Virus record (IMG/VR): IMGVR_UViG_3300046167_000232
Coordinates: 1 to 32,501 of that record
DNA length: 32,501 bases
Reading direction: 5' to 3' (one strand)
Source of the DNA: a virus
The notes below the pieces were generated by a model. That model was not told the origin of the DNA. It worked only from the letters and a program-made list of their open reading frames with translations, and searched no databases. The translations under genes were made by a program, and so were the position numbers. Every line of letters starts with the position of its first letter. Position 1 is the stretch's first letter. Shown piece after piece: positions 11,654 through 21,652 of the stretch.

Positions 11654-14398
11654 TTATACGGTATATACAATAGTACCTATTAGTCGCCTACCATTAGACC
11701 AAGACACAGCAGTGCTGCCATCATACAGATACAGAATATTTGTATAAACATGACCACGAGTATTAGCTGGCATACCAGCATGCGCATAGCCTTGGATTAA
11801 GTTACCTGAGTTGCCTAAAGAAGTAGGTGAGGTAAAGGGTAAGCCGTGTACTTGAGACCCGCTTGTAGAGGTAGTACCTATTAAATCCATATTTAAAAAT
11901 ACCTGCCTTCCTATCTTAGTGTAGGCTTGAGACGCAGCGCCCTGCCCTCCGTAAGTGAAAGCGTTTCCTTGATAATCTGTAGGCGTCCAAGTCCCCTCCT
12001 CATAGTCATCCAGCTTGTTCGCCGCACCAGTGCCGCCAAGGAAGACACCGCCAGAAAGGTAGAGGTCTTTGAAGCGGTTGTTAGACGAGCCTAGATTAAA
12101 TGTGTTATCGCTATCTGCTCCCGTAGAAGTAGAAGGCTGTAAAACATTTGTGCCAAACTTTAAGTAAGCAGGATTGGCGGCACTGCCTAGCATTAAGTTA
12201 CCAGACTTAACCCCAATGCTGCCCACAACGGTGTTGTCTTTTGAGATTTCAACAACAGCGCCATCCGATGTCTTGCGATTAAATGTTGCAACTACGCCAG
12301 CACGTTTGCCATGTATTAAACCATCTGCACGGAGACCTACGCCATCATTATTTGTATTTGCAGAGGTCATACCCACCAACAGATTACCGCTGCTGTCTAT
12401 GCGCATACGTTCTGTGCTGTTTGCAGTGTCATAAATGCGAAGAACACCATGTGTGCTATCTGCTGTAGTAAGATTTTGCAGAAGATAACCACCATTGCCT
12501 GTATTTAAAGACAAGCCAGAGTGTCCAGATGCAGCGGTTGTCCCAGTGGTTTCTACTTTTAACTTTGTATCACCGCTAGATTGCACATGCAGTTTGTCGC
12601 TAGGCGAACTCGTGCCGATACCGACCTGACCGCTGCTATCCAGCGTTATCGCTGTGCTGGTGGCATTGTCGTCAATACCCAAAGAGGTAAAGCTGCCATT
12701 GAAAGTAACATTCCCGGCAAACGTACCACCGGCGCTGGCTGATACAGTGTCAGCTACAGTAAAGCTCTTAAACGCATACACGTTCAGCAAGTCACCTGTC
12801 GCTGCGCCAGAGGCTAAGACAACAGACGTACCATTTGTTGCTGTGTAATCTGATGGGTCAAGGATTACGCCGTTTAGCACGAATTGTGCGTTGCCAGTTG
12901 TATATCCAAAAGTAGCACCATTGTCATCAACACCAGAGAATGTGGTCTGACCATTCGTTGCTGTAAACTCATAAAGGATTAGAGATGCAGACCCAGCAGA
13001 TGAAGCAGCAATCCAGTTGGCGCCATCATAAACCCGCATTTCGTTGGCATCAGATGAAAAGAATAACGATCCCTCAACGAGTGCGTTCCCGTCATTGTCA
13101 GTAGTTGGGCCAGTACCGCTATCAGCATAACCCGTTTTACTACCAAGATACTTATCATCAAAGGAATCAAAAGCAGCAGCAGCCGCAGCAGCAGAATCAG
13201 AAGCAGATGTTGCAGATGCCGCAGCAGCAGAAGCGTTGGCCGCTGCGCCTTGAATTTCAGACAGGTTGTCAGTGACGTTTTGAAGGTTTGTTGTTTGACC
13301 TGCTACAATATTAATGTTTGTAGAGTTGCTAGCTACAGTAGAAACATTCGCCGAATTGTTAGCTACTGCTGTGACATCCGCTGAAATACCTGCAACTGTG
13401 CCAATATCTGCACCATCAGCAGCCACTGTTGTAACATCGGAACTAATCCCAGCAACAGTAGTTACATTTCCAGCAATTCCAGCAACCGTTGTAACATCAG
13501 AAGTAACATTAGAAACGGTAGTTACGTTAGCAGTAATTCCAGCAACAGAAGTAACATCACTTGAGACACCAGCAACAGTAGTTACATTGCTAGATATTCC
13601 AGCAACTGTAGTTATATTAGCATCATTGTCAGCGGCTGTAGTTACGTCTGAGCTAATTGCAGCAAGCGTTGTAACGTCTGACGATATTCCAGATACAGTA
13701 GTTACATTACCAGATATTCCAGCGACAGTAGTTACATTAGAAGAAACACCTGAGACTGTAGTAATGTCAGAAGCAATCGGCCCTAATGATGATATATGTG
13801 TACGAACTCCATTTACATTTGTAATTGCGTTAGTCTCAAGAGTCCCGTCTTCAATGTCAGCAAGCAACGCAATGTCTGCACTTACGTTGGCAAGGCTTTG
13901 AACATTAGCAATTTGAGGCCCAACCTCTACGTCACCTGACGTTGCATTAAAGGCAAGAACTGTTCCCTTACGTGTTTCTAAAAGCGGTAGGATATAAGAA
14001 GCGGTTGCGTCTGAATCAGCTGCGCGTATGGAACGAAAGGATGTATCTTGTACGTCTGCCGCTATAGCAATAATGCGATCTAACTCTGTGTTTAAAGCGC
14101 CAATCTGGAAAGGACCAGATGTTGGAAAGTCAGCTGTACGTTCAAGTGGAATCTCTCTAGTAATAACTACAGTAGACCCACCAGATGCACCTGTTACAGA
14201 AATTAATACTGAACCAGTAGCACCGTTACCACCCGTTGTTGTGTAATCTGTAGTTAAAGTCTTTAGAACACTATCTACATATACGTTTAAACTCTCTTCT
14301 GCAAAGAACTCAAACGGAACAGTAAAAGTAGACTGAGTTATGCCCTGCGCTACCGAATAAGATATTCGCGGAGAGTTATCAGAGAGATTGATAGTCAT
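11654..14398 (-). CDS. Tail fibre protein with decapeptide repeats
   Basis: The 914 residues start with a segment like the virion-attachment end of T7-type fibres (YSVAQGITQSTFTVPFEFFA). Residues about 205-370 consist of some 16-17 ten-residue repeats of the type SNVTTVAGIS. Next come an Ala/Ser-rich stretch (about 380-420), beta-rich modules with SGQVGIGTSSPSDKLHVQSS, and a C-terminal domain starting YEEGTWTP. The repeats should form a long trimeric shaft. No S74 domain is present, so this is probably the fibre fixed to the tail, with the S74 protein as tip or second fibre. The AAAGGAATG site precedes the start. Confidence 0.85.
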   Translation of the reverse strand: MTINLSDNSPRISYSVAQGITQSTFTVPFEFFAEESLNVYVDSVLKTLTTDYTTTGGNGATGSVLISVTGASGGSTVVITREIPLERTADFPTSGPFQIGALNTELDRIIAIAADVQDTSFRSIRAADSDATASYILPLLETRKGTVLAFNATSGDVEVGPQIANVQSLANVSADIALLADIEDGTLETNAITNVNGVRTHISSLGPIASDITTVSGVSSNVTTVAGISGNVTTVSGISSDVTTLAAISSDVTTAADNDANITTVAGISSNVTTVAGVSSDVTSVAGITANVTTVSNVTSDVTTVAGIAGNVTTVAGISSDVTTVAADGADIGTVAGISADVTAVANNSANVSTVASNSTNINIVAGQTTNLQNVTDNLSEIQGAAANASAAAASATSASDSAAAAAAAFDSFDDKYLGSKTGYADSGTGPTTDNDGNALVEGSLFFSSDANEMRVYDGANWIAASSAGSASLILYEFTATNGQTTFSGVDDNGATFGYTTGNAQFVLNGVILDPSDYTATNGTSVVLASGAATGDLLNVYAFKSFTVADTVSASAGGTFAGNVTFNGSFTSLGIDDNATSTAITLDSSGQVGIGTSSPSDKLHVQSSGDTKLKVETTGTTAASGHSGLSLNTGNGGYLLQNLTTADSTHGVLRIYDTANSTERMRIDSSGNLLVGMTSANTNNDGVGLRADGLIHGKRAGVVATFNRKTSDGAVVEISKDNTVVGSIGVKSGNLMLGSAANPAYLKFGTNVLQPSTSTGADSDNTFNLGSSNNRFKDLYLSGGVFLGGTGAANKLDDYEEGTWTPTDYQGNAFTYGGQGAASQAYTKIGRQVFLNMDLIGTTSTSGSQVHGLPFTSPTSLGNSGNLIQGYAHAGMPANTRGHVYTNILYLYDGSTAVSWSNGRRLIGTIVYTV
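13290..13800 (-). repeat. 30-bp (10-codon) tandem repeats inside the tail fibre gene
   Basis: The plus strand shows degenerate repeats built on the reverse complement of ACNGTNGTTACA-type units, one per ten codons. They encode the SNVTTVAGIS-like shaft. Several neighbouring units are nearly identical at DNA level, so the number could change by slippage or recombination. Confidence 0.75.
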
Positions 14399-14441
14399 GT
14401 GACATTCCTTTTTTCATCGACTAGCAAGCTGGCCGCACTTC

Positions 14442-14456
14442 ATCAACGCACAATTA
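14442..14456 (-). repeat. 15-bp element at a stop codon, copy 1
   Basis: TAATTGTGCGTTGAT (minus strand) begins with the TAA of the ejection-protein gene. The identical 15 bases begin with the TAA of the large terminase gene at 29042-29056. The function is unknown. Confidence 0.5.
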
Positions 14457-17400
14457 GTATCTACCGAAACCAGATGGACCATCATCAAGCTCAGTTTCTA
14501 GCATTCGCGTGTATTTATTAACGATATCATTCCACATCCACAGGTTAGAGAATGGCAGGGCGCGTATAAACTCTTTGCTTCCCTCTCCGACATTTCCGGT
14601 CAGCATATTAGCCATACCATTTGCATACTCCATGCCGATAGATGGGCCAGCACCAAGCAAGCCTGTAATAGCATCTGATGTACTAGGCTCCTGGGGGTAT
14701 CTAGGTTGCATAAAGCGCCACCAGTAATGTTTGGCCCACCTAAGAGCAAGACTTGTACTCATTGCAGTATAGAAAAGATCTGAGTGGAGCGCAGCGACAC
14801 CCGAGAAATCAAAGGCTCTAGCAAATTTATCTTGCGGAGAAAGCTCTACAAAGTCAGGAGTCTTTAATTCTAGAGTCATATACCCAAGACCCATAGCAAT
14901 GGCTGTTCCAAGGAAACGATTCTTTAATTGACCATGACCGTAAGCTGCGAGTGTTTTGTTTGTTGCCGCCAATGCGTAGCTATAGAACTGAAAGGGCAAA
15001 CCAAGCAAACCATTCTCTACTCTAGCGTAACCTGTGTACTTACTGTCTTCTTTCATGCCAAATTTTCTAGCAACGTGCATAGGAATGTAAGCTACACCAT
15101 CGGTAATAATCGGCTTATCAGCTGGTGTACCCATTAAGATTGTATTGGCTATGCCAGAGCTAAGAGCATTACGAAAAGATTGAACAGTCTCAGGAGAAAC
15201 TCTAGCTTGCTTTTCTATCTCGGCTACTGCCATATCGTTTATAGCGTTTTCGTAAGCAGCTTCATGGCCCTTTTTTCTTTTATCATACTTTTTAATCTTA
15301 ACTTTGCGAGTAACTTTTTCAAACTCAACACTGTCTTCGTAGATGACTTTTTTTTCTGGCTTGCCATCTCTAATAATCGTAGTTTCAGATTTAATTTTCT
15401 TTTTAGGAACAGAAACAACTTCATCAACAAAAAGATCTAAATCATTTGCCTTGTTAATTGAGTGCATGATTTCGTGCATCTTAATGAAGGTAACGTAATC
15501 GTCTGGCGTATTTATGATTCCCGGCTTAATTGGGTTTACGCCCTTTAATCTAGGATTTTCCCAACCACGATCTTGCCACATTACATCACGAATATAGTCT
15601 TCATCTATGCGTACTGTATTAGTATCACCATTGTAAAATGCTGGCTTATATCTTCCGCTTTTAGTGAAGGATTCAGTCGGACCGGTTACAATGTCAGCAG
15701 TAGTAGAAGGAAACTCAATTGTATTTGTCCAAGCCTCGGTGTTGGCCATATACATTCCTGCCTCAGACTTTTGCCAAGGCGCATTAGCAATCTTACCCGC
15801 TGTATCTAGGTCAATGCCATAACGAAGCAAATACTCTTGCTCCATCTTAGAGGCTTTGCCTTGAGTCCAGCGCACAGAGTAGTCAATGATAGTATGGCTA
15901 CGCATCATGCCATCAAAGTCTTTAAAGATACGAGTGATAGGCGCCAAACCATTGAGCGCGTAGAAAGCATTCTTGCTCTTGTCCATAAAGTTAGAGCGCA
16001 ATGGGTTGTTACCCATATCATCAACAAGCCGTAGATGAGAGGAGCCCATCAATATCTCTAGTGCTTCACCAGCAATCCTAGCTTCTTTGGCCCCCATTTT
16101 TAACTGAGAGTCGCTCAGTACACTAAACAAGCCTTTCATAGTCTTGCCTATACCATGCTCCATCATAATCTTAGCGGGCTCAGTAATTGTAGATACACCA
16201 GCAGCACCAAGATAACCAAGCTGCGCTGCGCTTCGTAACACCTCAGCAGCCCTTTGATTCATAGTGTCTGGCTCACGAACAACAGTACCAGCAACTCGAT
16301 CATACATATGACGTATATCTTTAGCAGCAGCATTAGCTTGATCTACAGTCATGCCAGACTGAATCATCTCAGACATCTTATCGTCAATTACATCATCAAT
16401 TTCTTGACCATCAAACTTTACTGAAAACTCATACTTAGCAGCAGTTCGCGCAGTGTATGCCTTCATAATAGAGACAGGATTGCGGTGCATGTAATCAAGG
16501 ACAAGCTTGTTAGGTATATCAATCCCACGATGCTTTAAGTGCTTAGACTTGCCGTATCCAAAGCTAGCAACGTCTAAATCGGTTACATCTCGCAAGCCAA
16601 GAATAGAGTCCACTGCATCTGACGCACGTTTTGCAATTGCACCTTCATCGGTAGAAAATGTTGTCTTAACGTACTTGCCCATATTGTTTCTGCCGTAGCC
16701 ATCTGGGTTTTGCCGAAACCAATCTGCCAAAATCTTTTCTAATCCAGAACGATCTTTTGCAATAGCGTCTTTGTCCCAATATCTAGGACGAAATATCTCT
16801 TCATTTGCAGGGGATGTAGGACCAGCAGCATCTATCTCTTCGAGTGTAGACTTGTGCTGTTTGATTACATCTGAGTTTTTATCAACGATACCCTTTAAGC
16901 GAGTGTACTCAGGCGTTCCACGATAACGCTCAATGCTAGAGTTAATGTTATCTATTTTCTTTTGACGTGCATCTATATCACGAATGTAGAAACCCTTATT
17001 GCCAATTAACCCCCTTTCGCTCAAGCGAGATTCCCACTTGCTGTAGAAGTTATTGATCTGATCCATAGCCTTAGCTTCAAAATCGTCTGCTGGCTTCTGA
17101 CCGCGCATTGCTTTTGAGTCAACGCTAGTTAACCACTCCTCAAAGTCAGAGCGTTTATACATGTAATCCAATGGCTTAACCACACCAGAACCTTGAGACT
17201 CACCCCAGATTGATACCATCTCATCGTAGGCTTGTACCCATTCGCCATCTCTTAGTTTTGCATTCTGGAAGACTGAGTTCTTAATTGCAAAACCCTGCTT
17301 GTTTGCTGCTAGCAAAATGCCAGCATCATTAGCAATATCAAGCATAGTTAGCTTAACTGAGTTGGGAACTGCTTTATCTTGGAGGACACGCTTCATTGGC

Positions 17401-18104
17401 GTTGTTACTGACTTAAACAACCATGAGTCAGTAAATGCGCTTGTTGCAATAGAGGGGTCTATCTCTACACCCTCAAGCGGCTCAATTGCTTGGCGTAAAT
17501 TTTCAATCTCAACTTCTGTTCTTTGTATTGCACTTGCCCTACGCGCTGCGGGTACAGATAGAGCTCCACCTAGAGCAGTACCTAAAACAAAAGCAGACCC
17601 AACATTGATTGCTGTTTCTGCTGTTGTTGCCAACGGATCAATGGGTGCTCGAATGGCCTCTTGAGCAGCGACAACACCGCCTGTCTGTAATCCAGATCGA
17701 AGAGCCGTTGCGCCTAGAGTAGTAAACCGCAGTGGGACAGCGATAAAGTTTACTGGATCAAATATTTCAGCAGCAAAGCTGGCTCCAAGACCAGAGCGAC
17801 TAAGAGTATCTCTAGTTTTAAGACCCTCTCTAAGACTATTAACTCTAAAATCCATATGCTCTTGATTGTTAGCTTGCATAAGATACGAGCCATATCCCTT
17901 TAAATCGTCTGGGATATTTTCTCTTGGATTGTAACCTTCATCACTAATACCCGGCTTACCAAATCTAGATGTTTCTGTAGCGAAGTCTAGTATTGGGTTA
18001 TATTTGTAAGCTAAAGAAGCCCCAACAGTTTCCATAAAACTTGGAGCTGAAACGGTTTCCCTTCCTACCTGTATATTCGGAGCGTATCTTAATCCTCTTT
18101 TCAT
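14454..18104 (-). CDS. Large internal virion (DNA ejection) protein with HExxH metallopeptidase motif
   Basis: This protein has about 1216 residues from ATG 18104; a start ten residues upstream at 18134 is also possible. Its length and place between the 1019-residue protein and the fibre gene match T7 gp16-type ejection proteins. There are hydrophobic Ala/Gly-rich segments near residues 150-190 and in the last quarter. HEIMH at residues 877-881 is an HExxH zinc-protease signature in a segment read as KMHEIMHSINKA. It is followed by a very basic stretch (KKKIKSETT, KVKIKKYDKRKK) and then GHEAAYENAINDMAVAEIEK, whose acidic residues could give the third ligand. A peptidase in an ejected protein could open the wall or process a host target. 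No lysozyme-type domain is seen. Confidence 0.75.
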   Translation of the reverse strand: MKRGLRYAPNIQVGRETVSAPSFMETVGASLAYKYNPILDFATETSRFGKPGISDEGYNPRENIPDDLKGYGSYLMQANNQEHMDFRVNSLREGLKTRDTLSRSGLGASFAAEIFDPVNFIAVPLRFTTLGATALRSGLQTGGVVAAQEAIRAPIDPLATTAETAINVGSAFVLGTALGGALSVPAARRASAIQRTEVEIENLRQAIEPLEGVEIDPSIATSAFTDSWLFKSVTTPMKRVLQDKAVPNSVKLTMLDIANDAGILLAANKQGFAIKNSVFQNAKLRDGEWVQAYDEMVSIWGESQGSGVVKPLDYMYKRSDFEEWLTSVDSKAMRGQKPADDFEAKAMDQINNFYSKWESRLSERGLIGNKGFYIRDIDARQKKIDNINSSIERYRGTPEYTRLKGIVDKNSDVIKQHKSTLEEIDAAGPTSPANEEIFRPRYWDKDAIAKDRSGLEKILADWFRQNPDGYGRNNMGKYVKTTFSTDEGAIAKRASDAVDSILGLRDVTDLDVASFGYGKSKHLKHRGIDIPNKLVLDYMHRNPVSIMKAYTARTAAKYEFSVKFDGQEIDDVIDDKMSEMIQSGMTVDQANAAAKDIRHMYDRVAGTVVREPDTMNQRAAEVLRSAAQLGYLGAAGVSTITEPAKIMMEHGIGKTMKGLFSVLSDSQLKMGAKEARIAGEALEILMGSSHLRLVDDMGNNPLRSNFMDKSKNAFYALNGLAPITRIFKDFDGMMRSHTIIDYSVRWTQGKASKMEQEYLLRYGIDLDTAGKIANAPWQKSEAGMYMANTEAWTNTIEFPSTTADIVTGPTESFTKSGRYKPAFYNGDTNTVRIDEDYIRDVMWQDRGWENPRLKGVNPIKPGIINTPDDYVTFIKMHEIMHSINKANDLDLFVDEVVSVPKKKIKSETTIIRDGKPEKKVIYEDSVEFEKVTRKVKIKKYDKRKKGHEAAYENAINDMAVAEIEKQARVSPETVQSFRNALSSGIANTILMGTPADKPIITDGVAYIPMHVARKFGMKEDSKYTGYARVENGLLGLPFQFYSYALAATNKTLAAYGHGQLKNRFLGTAIAMGLGYMTLELKTPDFVELSPQDKFARAFDFSGVAALHSDLFYTAMSTSLALRWAKHYWWRFMQPRYPQEPSTSDAITGLLGAGPSIGMEYANGMANMLTGNVGEGSKEFIRALPFSNLWMWNDIVNKYTRMLETELDDGPSGFGRY

Positions 18105-18105
18105 T

Positions 18106-21100
18106 CTAGTATCCCAACATACGGAAAAGTTCATTTGCTTGCGTTACTGGTTGCTGAAATCTCATAGCTTCTCTTTGCTTTCTTTTTTCTGCTACCAACT
18201 CTTGTCTATCAAGCTCTACTTCTTCTGCTGTACTTTTGTTAATTAAGGCTTGGGCGTCATAATCAGCTAGCTCGCTTTCATCCCACATAGGAATGTCTAG
18301 CTGGCCGTCAATTTCCATTATTAAAGGACGCAACTCATTGTTATCATCTACAAAATATGCGTAGTAGGATGGGCCAACTGTTGCCTCATTAGGTACAAGG
18401 TAAACATCTTTTGGCTTAGGCTGATCGCCTACCGCCCTTGCTGTTACACCTGACACTATTTCAAGGTCTAAATCTCCTTCCATTGCAATACCTGCTGGAA
18501 CTTCAATTGTGCTAGGAGTGCGCGTTGCATAGTTTCTAAGCCTGTATCCATCAGGCAACTCAGAAACAATTATATCTATAAAAGCATCGCGTCTTGCTTC
18601 ATTAGGAAACATTTTTTCAAGGCTGCGAGAGGTAAGTGACAGCTCGCCAACTGGAAACTTTGGGTCTTGGACAACTCTTGTCTTGTGGTAATATGTGTTA
18701 AAGATTTCGTCTATTCTTGTTATTACATCTTCTTTAGTCCCGCCCATTCTCGCAAGGCTTTCAGCTGTACTCGAAAGCTCTACTGCTACTAAGTCTCCAT
18801 ATTTTTCAGTTAAATACTGTGAAGGGCTTTGCTTCCCAAAAACTCTTTTAACATTTATATCAGATTTAGGATCATCCATTCTGGCCCTTAAAGCCATAGC
18901 AATCTCTCTAGCGTCACCGTCTTTTGTTGTGCTTCTAATTTCCATAACAGTTTTTAGGAAAGCAGTTTTCTCTGCGCTTATAGGAGCGCCCTCTCCTAAA
19001 CCAAGTCTGTTTACAAATAAACCAGTTGACGTAAGGTCATTTGACAAGACCGAAAACAAGTCAAGAAGAGCGTCGGCACCGGGAGTTTCAAGCCCTAAAG
19101 ATATATTGGTTAGCCCATCAATTAGTTCTTGGGATGCAGTTTCTCTTAACGCTTGCAGTAAATCAGCGCGTCTTTCCTCCGTCGCGTATGTAGACGGATC
19201 GGTTAAAACAAAACCCTGAGAAGATAGAATTTCATTTTGTAATACTCTATCTTTTTTATCTGTTACTTTACCGCCGCCTGCTCGGATTCTGTTTGTGTTA
19301 TCAATTTCTTCTTGAGCTTGTAAAATCTCTGCTTCTTTGCGGCTAACCTTTTCTCTAACAGAGTTGATATGATTAACTACAGAGCTTCGTTTGTCTTCAG
19401 GAACAGTTCCAAGTATTAGATTACCAGCCTTTGCTACAGCAACGCTTGTACCAAGAATTTCTTGACCACCGCTACTAACATAGTTTGCAAGAGCGTTCAT
19501 ATCAAACGAGCTCATATTTGCGGAAACAATGTTGGCAATACCTTTGCCAGCAGCAGAGCGCAGACCACCAGATAAGGAATCGTACTCGTTTGCGGTAATA
19601 TCACCACTTGCAAGCGCAGCTGCGGCAAGAGCCTCTGCTTCAGCAACAGCCTCTGAATCGTAAACTCCGTTTAGGAACCTAGTCGATTCATTTGAAACTT
19701 GAGTAAAGAGGTTTGCATTTCTTATCTCTCGATCAATTCTATCCTGAACTTCATTTTGAGTGCCGCTTAATAATGTACCTACATAATTACGATCTTCAGC
19801 TGGATCATAAAGCATAGAGCCTTGAAGCGTAATTAACGCAGCTTGTTGCAATGTGCTTAATCTAGCAATGTCTTGAGGATCGCCAGTAACTAATGCTTTC
19901 TTCAAGGCATCAATGTTGCCATCACTTGCCATGCCGATAATAGCTGCATCAAGACCAGCCCGTCTTGAGTCTTGCCTTAAAGCGTTTGACGCTTCAACGC
20001 CAAGACCCTTCTGCTGTGCAACACTAATTTCTTGTAGGCTTCTTTGATAGGCATCATTCGCAGCGTTGATTGAGCCAATAACAAAAGTTTGCTCACCAGA
20101 AGCCCAAGCATTTCTTGAGATTTTTGTAGCATTAGCTCGACTTGGCATAATGTCAGTCGCATTATAATTGCGACCAAACTCTAATGCTTGCTGTTTATAT
20201 ATCGCCGCCTGCTCACTAGCTTTTGCAGCAGTGATTGCGTTCAAGTTAGAAGATATAACGCCAGCTTCAGAAAGAATGGCTCTGGTGTTGTTTCTATCAA
20301 CATATCCGATAAACGGCTCAAGCGCTTCTCTTTGCGCTTGTGACATATCATCCGCTCCAATTAAGCCCTGACTGCCAATGTAGGCTTGCATAGCGGCTTG
20401 CTGCACTGGAGTAGAATTCTGCATAGCTACTTGGAGAGCCCCAGACATAGCCTGTGCGCCCAGAGTAGATTTTACTGTTGTCGAGTACCCCGGTTTGTAA
20501 AGCTCTGCCTTCTCGGCCTCTACAGAGGCTGTGATGCGCTCTTCTATCATTACAACAGAAGCCTCAAGCTGGCCTGACGCTGCTGTGTCATAGATTACTT
20601 CAGAGAATTCATCGTTAGTTGTAGCTACGTTTTGTGCAGCAGCCGCTCTGCTTTTAGCTCTAGCCGCATCGGCAAGCTTAATTTTAGTAGACCCCATGAC
20701 ATAAGAACCAGAGTCCATAATAACATTCTTAAAGCGGTCATCAGCGCCCTTAGCCATAGAGCCAAGATAAGACTCAAACATGTTTTGATACTGAACAGGG
20801 TCTTCATACTTAGAAGCAAGCTCGGCGGATTTTAGTCGGATGTCCTTATCAACAGAGTCAACGAAGCGGCGCTCAACCACTTGCTCAAATGCAGAAGCAG
20901 CAATGCTACCCATGCCCTCCATGCTAGACAGCACTTCTGGCTTACCAGTTGCTGAGTCAAAAACCTTTAAATCTTCTGTTTGAATAGACTGAGCCGCTTC
21001 TGTTCCAAACTTTTCGGCGTTTACTTGAGCGCGTTGATAAAACTCTTGCCCAGCTTTGTCGGCAAAGTTTGATATAGCGCGGCCAACATTCTGTTCACCA

Positions 21101-21165
21101 GTGTCAAAGCTGCGAACACCAATGGGCTGAGTAAATATTTTCCGTGTTTCGCGTATTACTGGCAT
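18106..21165 (-). CDS. Internal virion protein (gp15-like)
   Basis: This 1019-residue, largely helical, Ala/Ser/Glu-rich soluble protein has no catalytic motif I recognise. It starts PVIRETRKIFTQPIGVRSFD. Size, helical content and position (after the gp14-like gene, before the gp16-like gene) match the second core/ejection protein of T7-like phages, which forms part of the periplasm-spanning ejection tube. The identification is by synteny; sequence identity to T7 gp15 is not apparent by eye. Its stop is one base before the next gene's ATG, so the three ejection proteins are probably made together. Confidence 0.7.
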   Translation of the reverse strand: MPVIRETRKIFTQPIGVRSFDTGEQNVGRAISNFADKAGQEFYQRAQVNAEKFGTEAAQSIQTEDLKVFDSATGKPEVLSSMEGMGSIAASAFEQVVERRFVDSVDKDIRLKSAELASKYEDPVQYQNMFESYLGSMAKGADDRFKNVIMDSGSYVMGSTKIKLADAARAKSRAAAAQNVATTNDEFSEVIYDTAASGQLEASVVMIEERITASVEAEKAELYKPGYSTTVKSTLGAQAMSGALQVAMQNSTPVQQAAMQAYIGSQGLIGADDMSQAQREALEPFIGYVDRNNTRAILSEAGVISSNLNAITAAKASEQAAIYKQQALEFGRNYNATDIMPSRANATKISRNAWASGEQTFVIGSINAANDAYQRSLQEISVAQQKGLGVEASNALRQDSRRAGLDAAIIGMASDGNIDALKKALVTGDPQDIARLSTLQQAALITLQGSMLYDPAEDRNYVGTLLSGTQNEVQDRIDREIRNANLFTQVSNESTRFLNGVYDSEAVAEAEALAAAALASGDITANEYDSLSGGLRSAAGKGIANIVSANMSSFDMNALANYVSSGGQEILGTSVAVAKAGNLILGTVPEDKRSSVVNHINSVREKVSRKEAEILQAQEEIDNTNRIRAGGGKVTDKKDRVLQNEILSSQGFVLTDPSTYATEERRADLLQALRETASQELIDGLTNISLGLETPGADALLDLFSVLSNDLTSTGLFVNRLGLGEGAPISAEKTAFLKTVMEIRSTTKDGDAREIAMALRARMDDPKSDINVKRVFGKQSPSQYLTEKYGDLVAVELSSTAESLARMGGTKEDVITRIDEIFNTYYHKTRVVQDPKFPVGELSLTSRSLEKMFPNEARRDAFIDIIVSELPDGYRLRNYATRTPSTIEVPAGIAMEGDLDLEIVSGVTARAVGDQPKPKDVYLVPNEATVGPSYYAYFVDDNNELRPLIMEIDGQLDIPMWDESELADYDAQALINKSTAEEVELDRQELVAEKRKQREAMRFQQPVTQANELFRMLGY

Positions 21166-21175
21166 AGGTTACACC

Positions 21176-21652
21176 TTAATCTTTTGTTGGCGTGTAAGTT
21201 TTTGGCACATAGGTTTTAGAAAGATCAGCCCCAAGCTCAAAGAGCCGAGACAAATTATTTATTCTAGCAACAGATTTTGCACTAACACCACGCTGACGTT
21301 CAATCATTGCAGCAACACTTCTGCTAGAACCTTCTATTGCAGCAAGTCTTTGACTAGAGGCCACATCAGATGACATAGTTTCTCTTTGAAACCTTTCAAA
21401 GGCTGCAAGACTAGAGCTTTCACCGCCACCCAACTGAAAAGAGAACTGAGCATTGTTTGATGATCTTGCTAAGTTGTATTCAGAAATCCGTAGGTTTTGG
21501 GCCTCAAGGGCTTGGGCCTCCGCTAGCTTACGGTCAATCTCCATTTGACGTGCTTGCTGTTCAGCCCGAAGAGCTTCAGCATTAGCGGCTTTGTTTGATC
21601 CCATAAATCCAAGGAAGGTAGAAGCAGCTGTTAGGGCAAGAGGTATGCTCAT
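21176..21652 (-). CDS. Internal virion protein (gp14-like)
   Basis: The 158 residues have an N-terminal small-residue hydrophobic segment (LALTAASTFLGFMG), then a long charged coiled coil (AEQQARQMEIDRKLAEAQAL) and a Ser-rich region. This is the usual design of gp14-type proteins, which form the outer-membrane pore of the ejection apparatus. It overlaps the tail tube B stop (TAATG) and is followed by the two large ejection proteins. Confidence 0.7.
   Translation of the reverse strand: MSIPLALTAASTFLGFMGSNKAANAEALRAEQQARQMEIDRKLAEAQALEAQNLRISEYNLARSSNNAQFSFQLGGGESSSLAAFERFQRETMSSDVASSQRLAAIEGSSRSVAAMIERQRGVSAKSVARINNLSRLFELGADLSKTYVPKTYTPTKD

Noticed and set aside
13290-13800. Regular direct repeats resembling a CRISPR array
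   Set aside because: The repeats are 30 bp without unique spacers, lie in a long open frame and encode a decapeptide shaft.
13314-13901. Long plus-strand open frame (195 residues) opposite the tail fibre
   Set aside because: It is a mirror of the repeats on the other strand, made only of V/T/A/P patterns, with no start signal and against the operon direction.
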